Shown here: positions 54,754 to 62,130 of the stretch, piece after piece
How positions within the stretch are numbered: position 1 is the stretch's first letter
Layout: every line of letters begins with the position of its first letter
DNA from: an uncultured Lachnospiraceae bacterium
GTDB lineage: Bacteria > Bacillota > Clostridia > Lachnospirales > Lachnospiraceae
Assembly (NCBI GenBank): GCA_900548905.1
Contig: URMK01000027.1
Location: 19,777-83,776 of the forward strand
DNA length: 64,000 bases
Direction: 5' to 3'
Program-made: the position numbers and the translations under genes
The notes under the pieces: generated by a model
Databases searched by the model: none
Seen by the model: the letters and a program-made list of their open reading frames with translations, nothing else
What the model was told of the DNA's origin: nothing

Positions 54754-56529
54754 ATGAAATTGAAAAAGTTATGTGCGGTTTTTTTAACAGCAGGCATGCT
54801 TTTATCAGCAGCGGGGTGTGGTTCGTCAGCCAATACATCAGCCCAGCCCAGCACATCTGTGGAAGAAAATACTGTTGATTCCGGCACATCGGAAACAGTT
54901 ATGGCAAATACAGAAGAGGGTACACAGAATGCTACTAATGGGGATTATGGTGGTCTGGTACCAATGGAAGATGCAGATGATCCGATTACATATACAGTAT
55001 TTGTGCGTGATCCGGGGACGGTACCTTCAGAAAACAATCCAGTTATAAAAAAGATTCAGGAATTAACAGGTGTTACCCTTAAATTCGAATTTCTGGTAGG
55101 TGATCTTGATCAGAAGTTAGGAGTTATGATTGCAGGGGGAGATTATCCGGATGTTATTTTTGCAGGCGATGCAGCAACTAAACTTATGGATGCAGGAGCG
55201 TTTATTCCCTTGGAAGATGAAATTCCTAAATATCCCAACCTAAATGCTATGTATTCCCAGACAATGAATTATTTGAAACAGGCTGACGGACATGTATATA
55301 ACATGGAGATTTATGGTACATTTTTAAATGATGTTGTCGAACCCGCACCTACCTTTGAGTGTGGTCTTGGTTTCTTTATTCAGAAAGATGTCCTGGCAGA
55401 AGCTGGTTATCCGGAAGTACGTACTGTGGATGATTATTTCAAAATAATTGAGGACTATATGAATAAATATCCGGAGGTTGATGGTGTAAAAACTACTGGT
55501 TTTGAAATCCTTGCTGATGGATGGAGAAACTGGGCATTATTAAATCCTGTTCAGAACCTTTTGGGTGCAGGAAATGACGGTGCGGTTTTTGTTGATCCGA
55601 AAACTTATGAGACATCATTCTTCCAAGAAAGTGATACTTCGTATGATTTTTATAAAAAATTAAATGAGGAATATCATAAGGGAGTTATTAATGCGGAAAC
55701 CTTTACCCAGAACTATGATCAATACATCTCTAAGATTACGACCGGTACAGTTCTTGGTTTTTATGATCAGAATTGGAATTTCGGTAGTGCCCAGGATTTG
55801 CTAAAAGCAGATGGTAAGTATAACAGGACTTATGTGGCGCTTCCTATCTCGAATCCTGGCGTTACAGATGGCTATATAGATGAATCCAATGGTATTCCAA
55901 CAGGTACGAATGGAATTGGTATTACTGTTAACTGTAAGAATCCTGAGAGATTGCTTCGGTTTTATGATTGGCTGCTGCAGCGGGAAGTGCAGGATTATCT
56001 TCAATGGGGAGAGGAAGGTACTGACTGGAATTTTACAAAGGAAGGTGGAAAAGTTCTTACGGCAGAACGTCGTGCTATTGTTTATGACACGGCAAGAAAA
56101 CGGGACGAAACTGGACTTACGCTTTGGAATTACTGTCCAAAGTGGCAGGGGATTTATAAAGAAGATGGTATGCCTGCCGGTACCGGTGAATCCGCAGATG
56201 AGTTTTTGGAGTCCCAGTCTGATTATGATAAGGAATTCCTGAATGGATACGGTATCAAGTATCCTGCAGAAATGTTCTCTGATCCTGTATTACGGCCTGC
56301 ATATTATCCTGTATGGGCAATGGCATTGGAAGATGGAAGCGCAGCAGCTGTTGCCAATACCAAAATAACGGACGTAACCATGAAATTCTTCCCCAGACTG
56401 ATTCTGGCAAAAGATGATAAGGAATATGATACTATCTGGAATGAATTTTTGAATGAGTTCCATGCGATTGATCTGGATTCCTATCAGGCAGAAATTGATC
56501 GGCAGATTGCTGAAAAAATGGCTAAATAG
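54754..56529 (+). CDS. ABC transporter substrate-binding lipoprotein
   Basis: The precursor is 591 aa from ATG 54754, chosen because GGAAGG lies seven bases upstream and because a signal peptide starts there. Starting further upstream (54616) would put 46 unrelated residues before it. The lipobox is S-A-A-G-C with Cys22, followed by a Ser/Thr-rich linker and a large LipO-type solute-binding domain. It serves the permeases at 56640 and 57574. The neighbouring GH8 exo-oligoxylanase suggests xylo-oligosaccharides as ligand, by inference. Confidence 0.9.
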   Translation: MKLKKLCAVFLTAGMLLSAAGCGSSANTSAQPSTSVEENTVDSGTSETVMANTEEGTQNATNGDYGGLVPMEDADDPITYTVFVRDPGTVPSENNPVIKKIQELTGVTLKFEFLVGDLDQKLGVMIAGGDYPDVIFAGDAATKLMDAGAFIPLEDEIPKYPNLNAMYSQTMNYLKQADGHVYNMEIYGTFLNDVVEPAPTFECGLGFFIQKDVLAEAGYPEVRTVDDYFKIIEDYMNKYPEVDGVKTTGFEILADGWRNWALLNPVQNLLGAGNDGAVFVDPKTYETSFFQESDTSYDFYKKLNEEYHKGVINAETFTQNYDQYISKITTGTVLGFYDQNWNFGSAQDLLKADGKYNRTYVALPISNPGVTDGYIDESNGIPTGTNGIGITVNCKNPERLLRFYDWLLQREVQDYLQWGEEGTDWNFTKEGGKVLTAERRAIVYDTARKRDETGLTLWNYCPKWQGIYKEDGMPAGTGESADEFLESQSDYDKEFLNGYGIKYPAEMFSDPVLRPAYYPVWAMALEDGSAAAVANTKITDVTMKFFPRLILAKDDKEYDTIWNEFLNEFHAIDLDSYQAEIDRQIAEKMAK

Positions 56530-56535
56530 ATCCAG

Positions 56536-56570
56536 AATAATAGGAGGGTAAAGACCCTCCTATTATTTTA
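56536..56570 (+). terminator. Intercistronic stem-loop after binding-protein gene
   Basis: A perfect 14-bp stem (56536-56549 with 56554-56567) closes an AAAG loop. It lies between the binding protein and its permeases, at the same place as the hairpin in block D. Confidence 0.8.
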
Positions 56571-56639
56571 CAGAACATAAGGATGGCTCACGGAGAGAGA
56601 CGCCCGTTGTTGACATCTGATATTTGGGAAGGAGCAGGT

Positions 56640-57560
56640 ATGAATAATTATAAGAAAACATTTAAGAAGATGGCGTCGCAAAAGATGCTTTATATAATGA
56701 TTGTGCCATGCATGATATATACTTTTGTTTTTTCGTACTACCCTTTAAGTGGGTGGATTATGGCATTTCAAAATTATAAGCCGGCAAAAGGATATTCCGG
56801 TTCAAAGTTTGTGGGTTTCGATCAGTTTCGTTTCTTGTTCAGTGATATAGAATTTTGGAGGAGTGTTCGTAACACCTTGGCAATGTCTTTAATGAATCTC
56901 ATATTCGGTTTCGTCTTTGCTATTGTCTTTGCTCTCTTATTAAATGAAATCAAATCACTGGGATTTAAAAAAATTGCCCAGACAGTATCCTACCTTCCAC
57001 ATTTTTTGAGTTGGATAATCGTATGTTCACTGGTATCCAATATGCTTTCCACAAATGATGGCGCTGTGAATAATGCATTGATGTCCCTTGGATTAATTGA
57101 CAAACCAGTACTGTGGTTAGGAGATCAGAAATATTTCTGGTGGATAACGGCGCTTGCAAATATCTGGAAAGAAACAGGATGGAATTCAATTATTTATATT
57201 GCTGCTATAACAGGTATTGATCAGGCAATGTATGAGGCTGCGGAATTGGATGGTGCGAACCGTTTTCAGAAGATGTGGCATATTACACTTCCTGGAATCA
57301 GGTCTACGATTGTAGTACTGTTAATAATGAATTTAGGTTGGGTTTTAAATGCGAGTTTTGAAGTGCCTTATATTTTGGGAAGCGGACTTTTGCAGGATGT
57401 GTCGCAAACAATTGATATCTTCGTATTGAAATACGGAATGAGTATCGGAAACTATTCTCTGGCTACAGCAGCAGGTATTTTTAAGTCAGTTATTTCGTTG
57501 GCGTTGGTATTTACCACGAATGCTATCGCTAATAAATTAGGCGAAAACGGCCTGATGTAA
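56640..57560 (+). CDS. Sugar ABC transporter permease, LplB type
   Basis: The protein is 306 aa from ATG 56640, which has GGAAGGAG upstream; the longer frame from 56583 adds 19 residues without membrane character. It has about six membrane segments and an EAA loop (Y-E-A-A-E-L-D-G-A-N, then L-P-G-I-R-S). It pairs with the permease at 57574. Confidence 0.9.
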   Translation: MNNYKKTFKKMASQKMLYIMIVPCMIYTFVFSYYPLSGWIMAFQNYKPAKGYSGSKFVGFDQFRFLFSDIEFWRSVRNTLAMSLMNLIFGFVFAIVFALLLNEIKSLGFKKIAQTVSYLPHFLSWIIVCSLVSNMLSTNDGAVNNALMSLGLIDKPVLWLGDQKYFWWITALANIWKETGWNSIIYIAAITGIDQAMYEAAELDGANRFQKMWHITLPGIRSTIVVLLIMNLGWVLNASFEVPYILGSGLLQDVSQTIDIFVLKYGMSIGNYSLATAAGIFKSVISLALVFTTNAIANKLGENGLM

Positions 57561-57573
57561 GGGGGATAAATAG

Positions 57574-58491
57574 ATGAATAGAAAATTAGTAAGGAACTTA
57601 CATAAAATAGGAATAGGAAACCTTATTTTTAATGTGGTTAATGGAATTATAATGCTTTTTGTAATGGTGGTTATGATTTATCCATTCTGGAATACCATAG
57701 CAGTATCGTTTAATGATGCACAGGATACCTTGCGCGGAGGGATTACATTATTTCCACGTCTTTTTTCCACCTACAGTTACAAATATGTATTTAGAAACAA
57801 TCTAATGGTTACAGCGGCAGTTAACTCTGTATTAAGAACAGTTATAGCGACTGCATTAGGTGTTATTATAGGTTCTATGATAGCATATGTTCTGTCACGC
57901 AAAGAGTTAATAGGGCGTAAATTCATTACTACTTACTTTTTAGTAACGATGTATATTTCAGCGGGCCTAATACCAACCTATTTCCTGATTAAAGATTTGA
58001 AAATGCTCAATAGCTTTGCCGTTTATATTATTCCTGGATTAGTCAGTGTTTATAATATTATTATCATAAAATCATTTATTCAGTCTCTTCCTGAAAGCCT
58101 TACAGAGGCGGCCAGAGTAGATGGAGCGGATCATTTTCGCTGTTACTGGCAGATTGTATTACCCTGCAGTAAACCAGTATTAGCTACTGTTGCGCTATGG
58201 TGTGCTGTTGGCGCCTGGAATCAGTGGTTTGATACGTTTTTATACTGTTCAGGCGCAGATAATCTGACTACATTACAATACGAAATGATGAAACTATTGT
58301 CCTCAGCCATGCAGTCAGGCCGCGATCTTTCCAGTGTTTATGGAAATGGGCAGCAGGTGGCAAATACAATTACACCAACTTCGATTAGGGCGGCTGTGAC
58401 AATCGTAGCATCTGTACCGATCCTGGTGGTTTATCCGTTTATGCAGAAATATTTTGTGAAAGGTGTAACGCTTGGGGCTACTAAAGAATGA
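57574..58491 (+). CDS. Sugar ABC transporter permease, LplC type
   Basis: This 305-aa membrane protein carries an EAA loop (T-E-A-A-R-V-D-G-A, then L-P-C-S-K-P) and the C-terminal F-V-K-G-V-T-L-G-A. It is the last gene of block E. The next gene is convergent, 27 bases away, and no clear terminator is seen between them. Confidence 0.9.
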   Translation: MNRKLVRNLHKIGIGNLIFNVVNGIIMLFVMVVMIYPFWNTIAVSFNDAQDTLRGGITLFPRLFSTYSYKYVFRNNLMVTAAVNSVLRTVIATALGVIIGSMIAYVLSRKELIGRKFITTYFLVTMYISAGLIPTYFLIKDLKMLNSFAVYIIPGLVSVYNIIIIKSFIQSLPESLTEAARVDGADHFRCYWQIVLPCSKPVLATVALWCAVGAWNQWFDTFLYCSGADNLTTLQYEMMKLLSSAMQSGRDLSSVYGNGQQVANTITPTSIRAAVTIVASVPILVVYPFMQKYFVKGVTLGATKE

Positions 58492-58518
58492 ATGTATCAA
58501 TATACTGGAACAGTTTAG

Positions 58519-59469
58519 TCATATTCCGTGACCGTATAGAGATCTAAACTCCGAAGGAGTACATCCTTTAATCTTATGAAAGCTGCGATTGAAGGAAGAT
58601 ATACTATAATAACCACAGGCGGAAGCAATATAAGAAATAGGAGTGGAAGTATTCTTAAGCAAGTCTTCCGAGGCTTTAATGCGCAGCACGTTCAAATAAT
58701 CATAAAATGTTTGTCCGGTATATTGTTTGAATATTCTGGTAAAATAAAATTTTGATAGATTTATACGTTCGGCAGCAGTTTCCAAAGTTATTTTTTCTGA
58801 ATAGTGTTGCTGCATATACTGCAGAATACTATTAACTTTCTGAATATTTTGTTTATGTGTGGCTGTTTCATTTTTTTTAGTGGAAGAAGGCTCAGATTGG
58901 GTCCGATAATCAGTGAAGCAAGCATAAAATTCCATTAGGCAACCATAAATATGCATTTGTTTTGCAGAGCTATTCCCCCAATAATATGCAGCAAGCTGCA
59001 TGACTAATGAAATTTCCTTTTCATAAATGGCCGGACAGGTAGTTGATGTAATGAGAATGGATTTGTTGAGTGCATAGCGAGTCTGTGAAAAATCTACAAG
59101 CTGCCCTAACAGGGACAACTCAAATAAAAAGATAAAACGAGCCCCCGTTGGCGGTGCCTTCAGAGAATGAAGTTCACCTGGAGGGATTAACAAAATATCA
59201 CCTGGTTCAAGCTGATATGTTGCATTTTGTACGGTGGCAGTAAATTCATTTTCTAGCGGTATAATTAATTCGTAGGCATTGTGCCAGTGTATAGAAAAAT
59301 CAGAATCCTGTGTATTATACCAGAAACGGAGGGGACTTTGGGTAATGTAAGGAGGCACTTCATATTCATCGGGATTATCATGCCAGTTGTAACCAGGAAA
59401 ATTATCGGGTTGAACCTGATACATTTGCTGTTGGCAGGAGGTTAATGTGAATAAATTCCTTGGATTCAT
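58519..59469 (-). CDS. AraC-family transcriptional regulator with cupin sensor domain
   Basis: This 316-aa protein is on the minus strand, the only one in the glycan region. The N-terminal half is a cupin-like sugar-binding domain (H-W-H-N-A-Y-E-L and L-E-P-G-D-I-L-L-I-P-P-G-E-L-H). The C-terminal 100 residues form the AraC double helix-turn-helix (F-K-Q-Y-T-G-Q, then G-C-T-P-S-E-F-R). It is divergent from the GH8 gene, which begins 108 bases away, and probably activates it in response to an intracellular sugar such as xylose or xylo-oligosaccharide. AAGAGGTG precedes its start. Confidence 0.92.
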   Translation of the reverse strand: MNPRNLFTLTSCQQQMYQVQPDNFPGYNWHDNPDEYEVPPYITQSPLRFWYNTQDSDFSIHWHNAYELIIPLENEFTATVQNATYQLEPGDILLIPPGELHSLKAPPTGARFIFLFELSLLGQLVDFSQTRYALNKSILITSTTCPAIYEKEISLVMQLAAYYWGNSSAKQMHIYGCLMEFYACFTDYRTQSEPSSTKKNETATHKQNIQKVNSILQYMQQHYSEKITLETAAERINLSKFYFTRIFKQYTGQTFYDYLNVLRIKASEDLLKNTSTPISYIASACGYYSISSFNRSFHKIKGCTPSEFRSLYGHGI

Positions 59470-59528
59470 AAGACACCTCTTTCCTTTTTATAAAATTATA
59501 CATAAAAAAGAAGGATTATGCAATTAAG

Positions 59529-59542
59529 TGAAACTGTTTTCA
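59529..59542 (+). promoter_or_regulatory. Possible catabolite-response (cre-like) site before GH8
   Basis: TGAAACTGTTTTCA fits the cre consensus (T-G-N-A-A-N-C-G-N-W-W-N-C-A) with one core mismatch (T for C). It lies 36 bases before the GH8 start in the divergent control region. CcpA control is plausible but unproven. Confidence 0.35.
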
Positions 59543-59577
59543 TGTAATCGATCTAAGAATAATAGGAGGAAGTAAGG

Positions 59578-60750
59578 ATGCGTGCATTTTATACAGGAAA
59601 TTATCGTAATATTTTTGCTGAAATAGGTAAGAGCGAAGAAGAAATACAAAAAAAGATAGAGGATACAGTACATACTTTTTTTTACGGAAGTGAAGATGAG
59701 CGCATATACCATGAAACAAAAGATGGTATGGGATATCTTGAGGATACCGGAAATAATGATGCCCGAACGGAGGGGATGTCTTATGGAATGATGATGTGTG
59801 TACAGCTCGATATGAAAGAAGAATTTGATCGAATATGGAAATGGTCCAAAATATATATGTGGATGGAAGAAGGGGATAATGAAGGATATTTTGCATGGAC
59901 ATGTAAAACGAATGGAGAAAAAAATGCATTTGGCCCTGCACCCGATGGGGAAGAATATTTTGCTATGGCTTTATTTTTTGCTTCGCACAGATGGGGGGAT
60001 GGAGAGGGAATCTATAATTATTCCAGAGAAGCCCGTAATATATTAAAAGCCTGTTTGCATAAAGGTGAAGGGGATAGAGAAGGAAAACCTATGTGGAATA
60101 GGGAGAATAAGCTAATTCTTTTTATACCAGGTGGTGAATTTACTGATCCTTCCTATCATTTACCACATTATTATGAACTTTTTGCATTATGGGCAGATGA
60201 AGAGGATCGGGAATTTTGGAAAGCGGCTGCCGAAGCCAGCAGAAAATATCTGGCAAAAGCCTGCCATCCTGTAACCGGCATGAGTCCGGAATATGGCGAA
60301 TTTGATGGCAGTCCTATGGACAGAAAAATGCCCTGGGGAGAACGCCATAACAAGTTTTACAGCGATGCCTATAGAACGGTTGCCAATATAGCCCTGGATT
60401 ATGAATGGTTCGGTATTGATGAAGGTCAATATGCCGCTCCCTTGCATTTGATGCGTTATCTGGACAGTGCTCTTGAAGGAGCAAGATGTGTTTTTGAAGT
60501 GGATGGAACGCCGGTGGAAAAAACGGTCTTGCATCCCATTGGACTGCTTGCAACAACGGCACAAGGAGCATTGACTGTGGAACAAACACAAAGCTCTGAT
60601 TCTGAAAGTGATTGGGATATTGCTGTTAAATGGGTTAACTGGTTTTGGAACCAACCTTTGCGTAAAGGAAAGAGACGGTATTATGATAACTGCTTGTATT
60701 TGTTTGCGCTTTTATCATTAAGCGGTAATTATCGAATATGGCATGAGTGA
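59578..60750 (+). CDS. GH8 reducing-end xylose-releasing exo-oligoxylanase
   Basis: This 390-aa (alpha/alpha)6-barrel enzyme matches the Rex group of GH8. The general acid is Glu65 in D-A-R-T-E-G-M-S-Y-G, and the base region is F-Y-S-D-A-Y-R with Asp263. There is no signal peptide, as expected for Rex, which clips xylose from the reducing end of imported xylo-oligosaccharides longer than two units. Start: AGGAGG shortly before ATG 59578. With GH43 and GH3 it makes a full route from xylo-oligosaccharide to xylose and is the best pointer to xylan as the substrate of the region. Confidence 0.92.
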   Translation: MRAFYTGNYRNIFAEIGKSEEEIQKKIEDTVHTFFYGSEDERIYHETKDGMGYLEDTGNNDARTEGMSYGMMMCVQLDMKEEFDRIWKWSKIYMWMEEGDNEGYFAWTCKTNGEKNAFGPAPDGEEYFAMALFFASHRWGDGEGIYNYSREARNILKACLHKGEGDREGKPMWNRENKLILFIPGGEFTDPSYHLPHYYELFALWADEEDREFWKAAAEASRKYLAKACHPVTGMSPEYGEFDGSPMDRKMPWGERHNKFYSDAYRTVANIALDYEWFGIDEGQYAAPLHLMRYLDSALEGARCVFEVDGTPVEKTVLHPIGLLATTAQGALTVEQTQSSDSESDWDIAVKWVNWFWNQPLRKGKRRYYDNCLYLFALLSLSGNYRIWHE

Positions 60751-61082
60751 GAGTGTTTTAATTTGAAACTGTGTGAGGTGTTATTATTGTTTTCATTTTG
60801 AGGCTTAACTTTTCTATGAAAATAAGAGCACTTTACCAAAAATACGAAGACATATTTCAAAATTAAAACCGAAATTTGTTTTCGTATTTATTATTAATTG
60901 ATAACTTATTCTTGGTTTCTATTTCAAATCTTTTTATTATTTTCTATATTATATATTTTGTTTATCTTTTGCATTATGAATCAACATCTGTTCTTCATAT
61001 TAAGAAATTACAATTTTCAATGTACAAATAACATTAACCATTTCCTAATTGCGGAAGAATTGTTATGTTTCTTAATGTAGAT
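60751..61082. other. Gene-free AT-rich stretch with a long hairpin
   Basis: No convincing gene is seen. Bases 60840-60858 pair with 60871-60889 over 19 positions with one T-T mismatch and one G-T pair, around a 12-base loop. This may end transcription of the GH8 gene, although no T-run follows. The rest is very AT-rich. A 60-codon TTG-start frame at 60898 lacks a ribosome binding site and is not called. Confidence 0.5.
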
Positions 61083-61116
61083 AAAGCATCTTCCAACACT
61101 GGGGATGCTTTTTTTA
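61083..61116 (+). terminator. Rho-independent terminator
   Basis: AAAGCATC (61083-61090) pairs with GATGCTTT (61104-61111), and the T-run extends through 61115. Nothing clear is transcribed into it from the left except possible read-through from GH8. Confidence 0.7.
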
Positions 61117-61136
61117 TGCCGTTTATCAGGGCCCCA

Positions 61137-61179
61137 CCGCCTCATCAACGTTTCGCAACTAAAACGATTGATGAGGTGG
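61137..61179 (+). promoter_or_regulatory. Hairpin covering the ribosome binding site of the sigma-like gene
   Basis: Bases 61137-61148 pair with 61068+100 to 61179 (that is 61168-61179) over 12 positions with one G-T pair. After a bulged A at 61167, 61149-61153 pair with 61162-61166, leaving an 8-base loop. The 3' arm contains GAGGTGG, the ribosome binding site of the gene at 61183. Folding would block translation, so the element may act as a translational switch or a protein-binding site. Confidence 0.65.
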
Positions 61180-61182
61180 AAA

Positions 61183-61632
61183 ATGGAGAAGAAAGAAAAG
61201 TATTATTTATATGTAGAAGGCCAGGAAGTTGAAGTAAGCCGTGAAGTTTATACGGAATATTATCATTATAAAAACAAAGAAGAATATTTTATGAAAAAAT
61301 TGAAGGAAGGGAGAACGAAAACAGATCCAGTAACAAAAGAAAAAATATACCTGCCAAGCAGGGAAGATTCTTACGACAGGATTGCCGATACATATGGATT
61401 CCTCTATGATAGGAAATCGGAAAGTATTGAAGACATTATTATTAAGAAGGAAGATATTGACAGCCTATATAGGGCAATTAATCTGCTGGAAGATGTCGAA
61501 AAAGAAATAATCAAGGAATTATTCTTTTTCGACAAATCAGAAACAGGACTTGCCAGGGAAAAGGGGGTATCCATCACAACAATACGTTACCATAAAGCCA
61601 AAGCACTGAAAAAACTGAAAATTTTATTGTAA
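61183..61632 (+). CDS. Small sigma-70 region-4-like protein of mobile-element type
   Basis: The protein is 149 aa from ATG 61183, which sits four bases after GAGGTGG. The N-terminus (K-Y-Y-L-Y-V-E-G-Q-E-V-E-V-S) followed by a charged middle is, in my memory, typical of small sigma-like proteins of Tn1549-type integrative elements. The last 60 residues form a sigma region-4 helix-turn-helix (E-K-E-I-I-K-E-L-F-F, then T-G-L-A-R-E-K-G-V-S-I-T-T-I-R-Y-H). No region 2 is present, so it is probably an accessory or regulatory factor and not a full sigma factor. The longer frame from 61105 would start inside the terminator and run through the hairpin. A terminator follows at 61657. Confidence 0.75.
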   Translation: MEKKEKYYLYVEGQEVEVSREVYTEYYHYKNKEEYFMKKLKEGRTKTDPVTKEKIYLPSREDSYDRIADTYGFLYDRKSESIEDIIIKKEDIDSLYRAINLLEDVEKEIIKELFFFDKSETGLAREKGVSITTIRYHKAKALKKLKILL

Positions 61633-61656
61633 TTAAAAAAATCATAATTCTGTATC

Positions 61657-61697
61657 AAAACCCCTTCATTTATTACCTAACAAGTGAAGGGGTTTTC
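61657..61697 (+). terminator. Rho-independent terminator after the sigma-like gene
   Basis: A perfect 12-bp stem, AAAACCCCTTCA (61657-61668) with TGAAGGGGTTTT (61685-61696), ends in T. Confidence 0.88.
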
Positions 61698-62130
61698 TCT
61701 ATTCACAAATTCCCCTGTTGTACCTTGACAACCGCATAGATACGTGCAGCGAGTACAACAACAATAAAGCGGCCAAGCCGGAAGCACACGACCAGAACAC
61801 GCCATGCGTATGAGGCACCAGGCTCATACAAGCGAGAATGTTTGTGGACGTAAAGTTCGTGGCGGAACTAATGCGATAACCTTTATTGTTTTTATAATGA
61901 TACTTCTATTGCCCCGAATGGTCAAGGGGAGAACCCACCTGTATTTGAGAAAGAATATGGGGCGGGCTCTATGATTCCTGTCTGCCAACAGGATGCTCCT
62001 GCACTTTTTTGAGTAGCAGAAACAACGGGCTGGATTAGACAGACTGATGTTAAAGCAGAACCGGAAAATATTCCAGTCTGTTCTTGTGCTGCCCATATAT
62101 TGTCACATACGTAAAGAGGAGGCAATGGGC
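61698..62130 (+). other. Non-coding stretch with hairpins, possible structured RNA or long leader
   Basis: Roughly 430 bases lie between the terminator and the helicase gene without a credible reading frame. Base composition differs from the flanks: a C- and A-rich, T-poor run spans about 61720-61800. Hairpins include GTATGAG/CTCATAC (61808-61814 with 61823-61829, 8-base loop) and ACAGACTG/CAGTCTGT (62039-62046 with 62074-62081). It could be a long leader of the helicase transcript or an independent RNA. I cannot match it to a named RNA family. Confidence 0.35.

Noticed and set aside
59544..59556. TAATCGAT core before the GH8 gene, similar to the LacI-like operator
   Set aside because: Only the short core matches and the flanks differ; a chance match is likely in AT-rich DNA.
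60898..61080. 60-codon hydrophobic TTG-start frame
   Set aside because: It has no ribosome binding site, and its very AT-rich sequence explains the hydrophobic product.
61824..62125. Minus-strand frames in the gap before the helicase
   Set aside because: The frames have no domain or credible ribosome binding site; the stretch is better described as non-coding.
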